Below, one piece after another: positions 41,498 to 51,711 of a DNA stretch of 64,000 bases. Each line of letters starts with the position of its first letter. Position 1 is the stretch's first letter. The notes beneath the pieces are model-generated. The model worked only from the letters and a program-made list of their open reading frames with translations, was not told the DNA's origin and did no database searches. The position numbers and the translations under genes are program-made. Where the stretch lies: NCBI GenBank assembly GCA_010015745.1, contig ML978247.1, positions 62,001-126,000 on the forward strand, read 5' to 3'. Source of the stretch: Setomelanomma holmii. Taxonomy: Eukaryota > Ascomycota > Dothideomycetes > Pleosporales > Phaeosphaeriaceae.

Positions 41498-42642
41498 GTT
41501 CGCAAAATGTCGTGGCTCTCGGGATATCTTCGCGGGGGCAAACGCGCCCCCGAAACCTCGAAGAAGGAAAGGACGAATGGCTACAGGAACCGCGCGGTAG
41601 TAGGTACCAAGCTTGCGGGGAACCTTGTCAATAACGGTGTCTTGTGCCTTTGGTCGAGGTAAGATTGCGGACTAACACCTCATCGCCCTGTGAAAAAACG
41701 CCATCCCAGAGTTTGAGAACAGCCAGCCAATCGGAGGCCGCCAGCACTCCGAATAATGGAGCTTCAGGTTACACCATCAATCAGTAAAAGTAAGTTCTTC
41801 GTCATACATTCGAGCCTTTCTTTCACAATCCGTCTTTACTAGGCCTTTTCATGTTCTCACTCTGTTCCCAGCCTTGCTGTTGATCTCGTGGTGATACATG
41901 TGAAAATCCCTCAGAACCCTCATCTGCAGCGCTGTCTAGGGTGCGTCACTTGGTTCTACTACCACTTGACTCAAATTGAGCGATATCACGCCATCAAGGT
42001 ACCTCTTTGTTTTGCACTCACAGTCCATCATTCTCACTTCTCTGGCACATTCGAGTCTTCATGTTCAGATTCTGACATTCCATAGCTACCAATACTCCAT
42101 GATCTTACAAATGTGCCGCGACACCAAACACCAATCTATACGCCGCGGAAGCCGTAGCTCCAAAACGGCCCAGAACGAGCGAGACTCAATCGAGCCATAT
42201 CGAGACTTGGCAACCACCCATATATCGTAAAAAGCAAACACAAACGCTATGCTCTTCGTTCCAAACCTGCCCCCGCGTGGGACATCCACGGTCGAATAAG
42301 CCGGGCCGCCTAGTAGGGGAATCGACATTTGACGGTCATTATAAGGTCTCTCCGGCCGTAAAAGCAAACGTCGTAGGGGGGCGTCGCTGATCTAGTCGCC
42401 ATGAAGAGGCGGAAGGGAACGCTGAATCGCAGTCTGAAGCAAGAGACCGCCCGACCCGAAAGACAATACTCCGGTATTATGCAGATGCAAATGCTTCTGG
42501 GGAAGCTGTTGGTAAAACATGGGACAACGACTGTGGCCGCATAAACTCAACAAGAGGAGAAAATCACCGATCAAGAATGTCGAAGCGCACTGAGGAGGTC
42601 ACCAAGGACGGTCTCCAGGGATCCTGGTTTTCGAAAGGAAGC
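41498..42642. other. Intergenic, no gene recognised
   Basis: This 1.15-kb stretch lies upstream of DUS1 and downstream of the FYVE gene, both on the minus strand. ORFs on either strand are short and unrecognised. Confidence 0.5.
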
Positions 42643-43909
42643 TCAGAAGGTGCTCCAGTTCCAGGCACCCTGAAGACTCTGAGCTAGGCTGCCCACACGT
42701 AGATTCTCTGGACGCTTGGCTTGGGCAGGCGCCTCAATCTGAACAGCCGTCGCGCTGCCACTGGAGCTTTCGCTGTTGCTGCGGCTGGATCGGAGATGCT
42801 CCCATTCACGGAAGGAGCCATGACAGTGATCACAGGCACGATGCAGAACGCCCTGCGGATGGAAGCGCGCAAGCTCATCGAGGCGTACGAGCTTGGACGA
42901 GTGGTGCCAGCAGAAGATGCCACCGCACTTTCTGCAGTGATGGCGGCGCTGGAAGAAACCGAAGGGCTCATGGCACGATGATGCTGAGCAGACTGAAGTG
43001 GAGGCGTCCGCCTAAAAAGGTGCATTAGTACGATTGGTCTGGACTGATTCAAGAACGAGGAGCCAAGTTGAAGCGAGCCATGGGCGGCGACGAACGGCGG
43101 CCCTGCGTCGGGTAAAAGCCTCTAGCGTGGGGGACGAGATGTGCGAGTGCCACACTGAAGCGTCGACAACATCGAAACATCAACATGAGAAGTCGACGGA
43201 GCTTCCTCCATCGTGGACAATAGCGGCGTGCGCCGGCATTGACCCTCGAGGTTGCATTGATCTTCATGTTGAGATGCAGCCGGCGTATTGCTCGGCACAT
43301 CGGCGGCGCAGACAGCGGGAGCTGGCCAGACCAATGCAGCGCTAAAGGGATCCACTCTCCAAACATGTACGTAAGAGGAGGCTACCATGACCAGAATTGG
43401 GCACGCGACAAATGAAAGATGGGCAAAGGCTAAGAGCGGCATAGGAATGAAGGAGAAAAGTAACAACGTACCTGCCAGTGGTTGCGCGTAATCGGGCCTG
43501 CTGTGGGCGACATGGGAACATCGTTGTAGATGCTGGTCATGTCCTCGTTGCCGAGTTGCGATATAGGTGTCGCGCTGCCATCGTTTGCAACCTGCGGAAT
43601 GCCGCCGTTGACATTCCAGCCACTGTTTGGAGATCTAACGCCCGAGTCGAGCTTCGGCGGCGACTTGCTGCCGGGCTTCTCCGTCTTCCTCAGCGCTGCT
43701 GGGACACCGATGGCCGTTCGCGGCTGGTAAATGCCCTGATGCCGCTGCAGAGGAAGTTGTGTTGTTGTGCGTGGTGAGGTGGGAGAAATGTTCATGGGCG
43801 TATTCGAGGCTGAACCGTTCGGTGAATACTGCGTCGACTTGCGGTAGGCGTGGTGCTGGTACGGTGCATGCTGTGGTATCGCAGTCGCGGTGGAGAATTG
43901 TGTCGCCAT
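42643..43909 (-). CDS. FYVE-finger protein, split by a 460-nt intron
   Basis: Exon 1 (43909-43472) encodes 146 residues of Pro/Ser/Thr/Gln-rich linker starting MATQFSTATAIPQHAPYQHH. Exon 2 (43011-42643) encodes a complete FYVE zinc finger: CSASSC, FFQRRHHCRKCGGIFCWHHS (the R+HHCR signature) and HRACDHC, followed by a short tail ending GAWNWSTF. A GTACGT donor (43471) and a TTTTTAG acceptor (43012) join them in phase 0. The join recreates the WxxD motif (HWQ|AD) that precedes every FYVE finger, which confirms the splice. The product is 268 residues. FYVE fingers bind phosphatidylinositol 3-phosphate on endosomes and vacuoles. Eight metal ligands are present. The intron is about eight times longer than others here. 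The gene's wider role is unknown. Confidence 0.88.
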
Positions 43910-45404
43910 GTTGCAGATGGTCGAATCAAATCGAGAGGCACGGCGTTGGGCGGTGCGCGATGAGGTGATATACAACCGTCGAATGCGGGCAGACGGTCGT
44001 CGCTGATAAGAGCGGAACGGCGGTGAGAGTCCCCAGGTTTCGTGTTGGTGAGGGATGCTCTGCCAGTGGGCCTGAAGTTGGGAGCGTATGCAGCAACAGC
44101 CCAGCAAGACCGGCAGGCAATCAGTGCCAATACGGCAGTGCAACGGTCGACCAGGGACGAACGGCTACAAGAAGCAATGTGCGGCTCTGCGTAGGAATAA
44201 CTTTGCGGCCAATTGGTCGCTGACGTACGGTGATGCGATAAGAGGACGGGAGGCCGTGGTACAGGATACGCCGGGGCCACAATCTGCACGGCTCGACGAT
44301 CTAGCGGCACATGCTCTCGAAGTCTCGAAGTTGCGGTGGTGGAGTGGAGATGGGAAGACGGTGTCGCGTGAGGGTGCGGAGGAATACCTGGGGTGAGGCT
44401 CCGGGGGAGAGGGTGAATTAAGGCCAGCGTCTCTGATAATTATCCATACCAGCAACGGACTGATGGCGAGGGTCCGAGAATTAGCAGCATGCCTGCATTG
44501 GGATATGCCTGTCGCTTGGCAGGCTACTATCGGCCAACCTGGGCAAAGGTATTCATCATTCTTTTTGCTAAACGCAGCACACGCCCTCCTCTGTTGCAGG
44601 CTGCGACTCCCCAAGCACCTCAAAATAGTACGCGATTGCGTTGATATAACACGCAAGAGCGCCTCGCTGTCCTCCTCACAAAAGCAAAGCCTCTGCACCC
44701 TCTGCCGTGTTGTGCGCGCACGACTGCTGTCTTTGCAACGGCGACGGCTGCTCGCCCCACCTCGCCCGTTTTGGACGTGCTCCTTATCTCGAACCAATAG
44801 GAGGCAACCAATACCACAACAACCCTGGCTCGTGATTCTCTCGCGTCTCCGAGGACGCCACGCATCGCGATGAAAACAGCATTTTGACCTCAAGCGCGAC
44901 TCTGGGACGATCAATGATGTACTTCGCTGCTCATCACTACGATCTTAAGCTGAGATGCACACGACCACCGATGAAGAGTGGGAGGCGACAATGCAGGTAA
45001 GCCGCCCGCATGGCTTTAAACTGGCGGGGCACGCCGACACCTCGGAACCAGGTTAGATTGTCAAAGAGCCGGCGGCCAGGCTAAAACTGCCGTTATTAAC
45101 AATTTATCTGATGGCGTCGGTCGGTAGCTTTTCCGGTGGCTGAAGTGTGAGGCGCAGTCCGCCAATCACGTCTCTTCGGCTTTAGACGACTTGCACGCTG
45201 TGGCGTGAAGGCCAAGGTCTCCGTGCCGAGGCTTCATATGCTAGGGCGGACGATGCTCGAACCACACTACGACAATGCGGGGAAATGGCTCTAGGGTATG
45301 CTGGGGAATTAAGAGACAGACCTTGTTCCTGCATGTTTTGTAAGGTCCACTTTAGACACCTTACACATTCACTCAACCCACCGTGAACCCTGGACGGCAG
45401 CATT
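43910..45404. promoter_or_regulatory. Long divergent intergenic region
   Basis: This 1.5-kb region separates the minus-strand FYVE gene from the plus-strand alcohol-oxidase gene. The frame of FYVE exon 1 is open upstream to 44143, but the sequence there is leader-like. A 249-codon minus-strand frame at 44165-44914 is Arg/Ser/Cys-rich and not credible. No gene was recognised. Confidence 0.5.
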
Positions 45405-47780
45405 ATGTCTCTGCCGACAGAAGCCGTCTCACCAAAAGCCACTCCTTTGCCACCACTTCCAACAGATGACCCGCTGACGCCAGCGCAATGGAAAACACTA
45501 CTGGCCATATCAGACGCAGTTATACCTGCGGTCAAGCCTATATCGACTGCGAATGCAAGAATTGAGGTTGCAGTCAAGGACAACAACTATTCGACTGCCG
45601 TCAGTGCATTGAGAGGACTTACGCCAGAGAACGACCCTAATGCGGACACGGCTGCGAAAGAATACCTGGCCGATTATGCTTCGTCCAATCCGGCCTTCAA
45701 GTTGGAACTGCAGAGAATCTTTGCATTGTACATGCCGCAGTCCACTAAGAAGGAGCTGAGCCTGGTGCTGAATGTGTTGAAGTAGGTCGCCTTCGTTTCT
45801 TCTTCGCGCGATTTTCAAAGTAACCACATCCCGGTTGTTCCTTCTCAAATCATTCAGATGCACGAAACATCTCGTCCCAAAGCCACTTCGAATGACAATG
45901 ACAACAACTAACCTTAACTCAGTACTCGTGCTGGTTCACTCGCCCTGACAGGTTATCTCACTCCAATCAGTGACCAACCAGTACACGTACGAGAAGCAAT
46001 CCTCAAAGCTTGGTCTACCGCGAGGTTAGGCGTCCTTCGCTCGCTGTATCGTTCTTTGACTGTGCTCTCCAAGCAGACATGGATCAAGGTCACACCATCG
46101 TTGCGCCGCATTCTCGGTGTTCCTCGTGTGCCTACTGGGATGAAACCTGGCAAAGGTCACGACTATGAGTTCATCCAATTCCCACCAGGCCAGAAACCCG
46201 AAGTGATCGAGACAGATGTTTTGATCATTGGTAGCGGCTGTGGAGGCGCAGTGAGCGCAAAGAATCTTGCTGAAGCTGGTCATCGTGTGCTTGTTGTAGA
46301 AAAGGCATATCACTGGACTCCGGATCACTTCCCGATGTCTGAAGCTAACGGTTGGAACCATCTATTCATGAACGGCGCTTTCATCAGCTCGGACGACACG
46401 TCGACCAGTATCATTGCCGGGCAAGCATGGGGCGGTGGAGGCACTGTCAATTGGTCGGCATCGCTCCAAACACAGGGCTACGTCCGTAGTGAATGGGCAG
46501 CGCGAGGCTTACCGTTTTTCACCTCTGCAGAGTTCCAAGAGTCGCTTGACCGCGTCTGCGGCCGCATGGGTGTTTCAACAGACTACATCAAGCACAACCC
46601 CTGCAATGCCCATCTTCTAGAAGGCGCTCGTAAGCTCGGCTGGTCACACAAAGCCGTTCCACAGAACACAGGAGGCAACCAGCATCTCTGCGGACATTGT
46701 ACCTTTGGATGCGGATCGTGTGAAAAGCAAGGGCCTGTTATGTCATTTCTGCCCGATGCTGCACGTGCCGGCGCAACGTTCATCGAGGGCTTCCATGCCG
46801 AGAAGGTTATCTTCTCCAACCGTGGTAGCAAGAAGGTAGCAACCGGCGTCCTGGGAACATGGAAGTCGCGCGACATCAACGGCGGCGTAGCCAGTGACCC
46901 CATCACCGTCCGAAAAGTCCTCATCAAAGCAAAGCGCATCATCGTGTCAGCCGGCACAATGCAATCACCTTTACTCCTTCTCCGCTCCGGTCTCTCGAAC
47001 CCACAAATCGGAGGAAACCTCTACGTCCACCCCGTCACCGTCATGGGCGCCATCCACAAAGAGGACATTTCGCCCTGGGAAGGCGGCATCCTAACATCCG
47101 TCGTCAGCGAATTCGAGAACCTCGACCATAAAGGCCACGGCGTCAAGCTCGAAGCTACAAACATGATCCCATCGTCCTGGCTCATCTGGCTCGACTGGAA
47201 GGGCGGTTTGCAGTACAAACTCGATGTAGCGCGCATGAAGCATATGGTCGGATACATTTCGATTGCACGCGATCGCGATACAGGACGCGTTTATCCCGAT
47301 CCGATCGACGGGCGAGTACGCTTCCAATACTCCCCGTCAAAGTTCGATAAGAGGCATATCATGCAAGGTCTCCTTGCTCTCGCCAAGATCCAATACGTCC
47401 AGGGCGCGAGTGAAATCTTCACGGTCATACCAGGCATGCGACCGTTCATCCGGGACACAGCAACGCCACAATCAGGTGATGGCATCAACGACCCAAATTT
47501 CCAGGCCTGGTTAGATGAGATCAAGACTCGCGGCTTCCCGACGCCCGAGAGCGTGTTTGTGTCTGCGCATCAGATGGGCACGTGTCGTATGAGCGCGGAG
47601 GAGAAGAGTGGTGTTGTTGATCCCCAGGGTAGAGTTTGGGGTACAGAGTGCCTCTATGTGGCGGATGCGAGTGTGTTTCCGAGTGCGAGTGGAGTCAATC
47701 CGATGGTTACGAATATGGCGATTAGCGACTGGATTAGTAGGGGCGTTGCGAAGGGGTTGGAGATGAGGCCGAGACTGTGA
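45405..47780 (+). CDS. Long-chain fatty-alcohol oxidase (GMC family)
   Basis: This FAD enzyme oxidises long-chain alcohols to aldehydes during alkane or wax use. Exons 45405-45781 and 45923-47780 are joined by a 141-nt intron (GTAGGT...ACTCAG), giving 744 residues. The N-terminal region (about 1-190) is the family's helical extension (LTPAQWKTLLAISDAVIPAV). The FAD dinucleotide motif is VLIIGSGCGGAVSAKNLAEA, followed by the GMC signature region AGQAWGGGGTVNWSASLQTQ and a Cys-rich loop (HLCGHCTFGCGSCEK). The C-terminal GMC block is VFVSAHQMGTCRM and YVADASVFPSASGVNPMVTN, holding the conserved catalytic His. It ends in PRL, at best a weak peroxisomal signal. The length and all motifs fit an active enzyme. 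Confidence 0.94.
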
Positions 47781-48934
47781 GCTCACGGTCTTCTCTATTT
47801 GAGAGCTAACCGTCCTCGGAAGACTTAAGCGGCTGTCAGGTTCGTGGGTGTGGGTATGGTCAATCAGACCCAGGTCTGGTTCGCTCTTTGCAACGTGTGA
47901 AAAAAACATGTCTAGCATGGGGAATCGAAAACGTCGAGTATAAACAATGAGAATTGGGACAATTGCGTCCCGGATCGTTGGATCCGAAGATCGATATTTC
48001 GCCTATCTCAGTATCTTAAATCGTCTCTTGGGCTCTAAGATTGTCACGTTTTGGATATCGATGCAAACCACTTTTCTCAAGGTATCGATAGGGTCAAGGA
48101 ATCATTTTGGAGCGCCCTTCGCAGGGAGAAGGACCTGAACAGGTGCAGACGATATCGATTGCGTTGGATGACTTGCGGTTTGATGAAAGCGAGCCGTACG
48201 AAGACGACTGCATGGCAAGAAAGATGTCTGTGTATTGGGCATCTGCACGAATTGATCGGCGAGTAGTGGCGGCTGTCGATAGGTACGATCCGGCCCAATC
48301 AAAGAAGAACAGACTTTGTACCGATTAGCACAAGTACTTCTGCGTTCTTACACTTCACCCCGAATACAACCAGAGAGATCTGTTTCTAAGCGCTACATCC
48401 ACAGGGTATCGAAAGAATGCCCACGAGCCTTAAGAGAGCCTCGAACCGCACCTCATCAGGCAGTCGCGATGAAGAAGACGTGGTTGCATTGCCCAAACGA
48501 ACAGTACACGGGCTTGCATGCAACCTAACCTTGAACCTAATTACTCCTGGGCCATCCACACCATCCTTCCGCCCGCTCCTCAGCCGCCAACCAAGAACCC
48601 GAAATCCCAGCTCGTTGGCTTGAAATGGCCCCCGCCAAGACAGACGCCACCGCGCAACCTCCATCATCTGTCGCATTACTTCTTGTCAATTGACCTCGAT
48701 GACATGATAGATCTCTCCTGTCCACTCGTGCCTACCGATCACAGAATGGCTGCACACCGCACGTTCGGCACATCAGACACTCGTTGAGAACAACGCGCGG
48801 AGCTGCGAAGCTAATTCAGGAGCTGCCATCCCATATGTGGACCGCATGAGATTTTTGAATATATTGCCGTTCACTCCACCGAATTGAAGGAAAAGGGCTC
48901 CACATGGCAAGATCCTAAACTCCACAAAACTACA
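47781..48934. other. Intergenic, no gene recognised
   Basis: This 1.15-kb stretch holds only overlapping short ORFs on both strands, none with a family signal. It contains the promoter of the rhodopsin-like gene. Confidence 0.5.
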
Positions 48935-50323
48935 ATGGCTCCGGCTCCAGCCTTATTCCCACCTGCCGATGGCGGGCACCACACGTGGCCAGCTCCGAAC
49001 TATGTCGACCCCGAGACGAGGGATTGGAGTGCGCCTGCGGGCGTTATTGCAATGAACATTATTACGCTCGCGGTCTTTGCGGCGAGGATATGGGCAAGGT
49101 TTCGCGTGACGAAGACTGCGGGGCTAGATGATTGGTTCATTATTGTCGCTATGGTAAGTCGTACTTGTCCATGTTGACTATGTATGATTCAGATGCTGAT
49201 GAACTCGTAGCCGGGACTCATTGGTTTGACCGTCTCGACGGTGCTGGGATTGAGAATTTATGGCTTTCAACTTCATATCTGGGATCAGACGCCCAAGACA
49301 AATATATCTGTGCGTCAGGTATGTCGAATCTAAACTTGACAATATATATCGGCATGAGCTATACTGATGTACACAAGATCACAATGGCCATAGAAGTCAT
49401 ATACATCTGCACAACAACCCTCATCAAGCTCTCCATCCTCTGCTTCTACCGCCGTCTCACATCCTCGGCCATAAGTCGACCTCTACTCATCACCATCTGG
49501 ATCAGCATAATCTTTGGTACTTGCTTCCCGGCCCGAGCCTTCTCACTGAGCCCCACTAACAACAGCACTAGTCGCCGCATACGGCATCTCCTGCACCCTC
49601 GCCCTAATCTTCCACTGCAACCCGATTGAAGCATACTGGTACCGCTTCACTACCTCATGGCTCCGCACACATAGCTACAAATGCGTCGACGAAGCAGCCT
49701 TCCTCGTCGCCGTCATCAGCATCAGCACCGCACAGGACTTCCTCGCTTGCATTTTGCCCACGTTCGTCGTGCGCAAACTGCGCCTTCCTCTACGGCAGAA
49801 AATCGCGCTGGCGGCTATTTTCCTGACTGGTCTGGCGGTGTGTGCAATTGGTGCCCTACGAGTGCACTACGCGCATAAATTGGTATATTACACGCGCATC
49901 AACCCGAGTCCGACGTACGACATCACCTGGGACGCTATGCCATCCTGGGTCGCTACAAGCGTCGAAGCAAACGTCGCTCTCATATGTGCGTCAGCACCAG
50001 CGCTGAAGATATATTTCCACGGTTGGCTTAATGTCTCGGGATATCGGCCGAGAAGCTTTGGATGGTACAAGCCTATGGGTCGAGACGAGAGGTCCACAAG
50101 TGGGCGGGACAGAGGTGGGTGGACTTTCATGAAGTACGCTGGTGAGCCAGAGCCGGACTCGGGGTATGGGAGTGTGAGTCTGCAGTCTAGAGGAAAGGGA
50201 GGGACAGTGGTGTGTGCGAGTTGCGTGGAGGAGAGAAGAGAGGATTGTTGTAAAGACATGAGCGCTGATGTGAATGTGGCGGTGCCGTCTCATGCACATA
50301 CACAACAAAAGTATATGATTTGA
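48935..50323 (+). CDS. Fungal rhodopsin-like seven-helix membrane protein
   Basis: This is a member of the large Pezizomycotina 'rhodopsin domain' integral membrane family related to Pth11-type receptors. Exons are 48935-49153, 49211-49318, 49378-49516 and 49572-50323. All three introns are GT-AG of 55-59 nt with matching phases, giving 405 residues. Landmarks are helix 1 (AMNIITLAVFAARIWARFRV), the typical loop TKTAGLDDWFIIVAM, helix 2 with GLTVSTVLGLRIYGF, helix 4 region IEVIYICTTTLIKLSILCFYRR, a helix with VAAYGISCTLALIFHCNPIE, and two more helices to about residue 290. The cytosolic tail of about 110 residues is polar, with a Cys pair region (VVCASCVEERREDCC). No CFEM domain is present. 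Ligand and signalling partner are unknown. Confidence 0.88.
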
Positions 50324-50468
50324 GCAAATTGGCGCACTTGTCGTCATTCTCGAGCGGCAAACATCTTCCCAAGACTTAATTTCATGTCTGACATGTTCTT
50401 CTGCCTTGAACCAATATACTGACGGTCAAGCTGTACGCAGTAGCATTACGTTATTACAGCCAGCATGG

Positions 50469-51409
50469 TCAGTCGATACTTGCAGTCGCTGCAACCTCTA
50501 GTACAGCCGGTCGTGCTGGCAATGCCTGCCAGTTCGTGTTGTGTAAAGCGCCTGAGATTGGCCAAGTGAACGCGCACGCCGCAAAAACCAACGGAAGGAA
50601 GACAGGGTACCACAATATGCTTGATAGAACACTTGAGGTTGCAAAGTTCGAGTGCTTCTCATTGAACTAGGACAGACAATTTTTTGAAACCAAGAACAAA
50701 AGATATTGAGTGAGCATCACTTGTTGATGATCCTGCAGCTGTAAAACGAGCTTCGTGTCAGTGTTTGAGCCGACCTGGCGTGATTGCTGCTGAAGTAACT
50801 CAGAGTATGGCGGACACTCGAGGTCAAATCACGTCTCCAAGAACCAGTTTTATGATCTGGCTTGTACATTGCGGCAACCAACTACGTGTTATACGCATAC
50901 AGCATATTCACTGCGCACAAACGTCGCCCTTGCGGATGCTACCTTGCACGAACCTTAGCACCACCATTAGTAGTGTCGCACATTGCTACATCAGACTTGC
51001 AAGATTCACAACTGGGCCAAACCATGCTCCGAAGACTCCACACAATCTTTACGCCGTAGATGTTAATCTTCATCATGCCCAAGATCCTCAATATAAACGA
51101 GATCACTACAGCGCCGTAGAAAGGTTCACTTTTACATCGCAAGTCGCCAGTGCAGCCCAATGCCGTCTCTGTGCCTTCGCGCCCAGTCCTGACCGTCGAG
51201 TGTTTCTGTTCGCGGACGTTGCTTGTTTAGCAATCAGCACTTGCTCTAATGCGAGATTGTTACGCAACACTTACCTTGATCTCTATCGGCCTCAAAGGTC
51301 TACGTTCATCGTTCCTGCACCCATTCTCATCTAGAACCTCTAGCTCGATACTGCCATGCGACGGAGACGGATGCTGGAAAGCGTGCAGGATTGTGTTGAT
51401 GAAGAACAT
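50469..51409 (-). CDS. Probable multi-exon membrane protein, model incomplete
   Basis: Three minus-strand segments have coding character and clean splice sites. Exon 51409-51275 is 45 codons (MFFINTILHAFQHPSPSHGS, then ELEVLDENGCRNDERR) ending in a perfect GTAAGT donor. The last exon, 50666-50469 (NEKHSNFATSSVLSSILWYP followed by a hydrophobic helix and ARPAVLEVAATASID), is preceded by GTGATG...GTCCTAG (54 nt). The exon before it ends at 50721 and reads LLQQQSRQVGSNTDTKLVLQ. Between them a frame with another hydrophobic stretch (FYGAVVISFILRILGMMK) fits, but I could not close all phases. Two or more membrane helices are expected. The family was not recognised. A decayed gene is possible. Confidence 0.4.
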
Positions 51410-51711
51410 GTTACGCTTGCTTTGTGTTAAAGCAAAGTGGCAGGTCCGGGATAAAGAAGCATAGGAGTGTACGGCATGTTACATTACCAAACGGCTTGAT
51501 CATGATCTGTCCGAAAGATCTCGGGATCCATTGGAGTTCATGAAGTCATGCCGGTGTTGTCACCAACGTCGACAAACGAGCTAGCCAACGCGCTGTTACA
51601 AGCACCACGCCGTCGATAACGCTGCCTTTTCTCAAGCCAAGGTGGCAAAACGTTATTCGTGCACTATCTTACACTGTCCATACATCTCTCATTTCACGAG
51701 CTTACCGTCCG
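51410..51711. other. Intergenic between the membrane gene and MoaC
   Basis: A 302-base gap between two minus-strand genes. No ORF was recognised. Confidence 0.5.

Noticed and set aside
44165..44914. 249-codon minus-strand ORF between the FYVE and alcohol-oxidase genes
   Set aside because: Cys/Arg/Ser-rich translation of GC-rich leader DNA, no family resemblance, no ATG in good context.
50765..51334. 189-codon plus-strand ORF
   Set aside because: It is antisense to segments with clean splice sites and membrane helices on the minus strand, and its composition is random-like.
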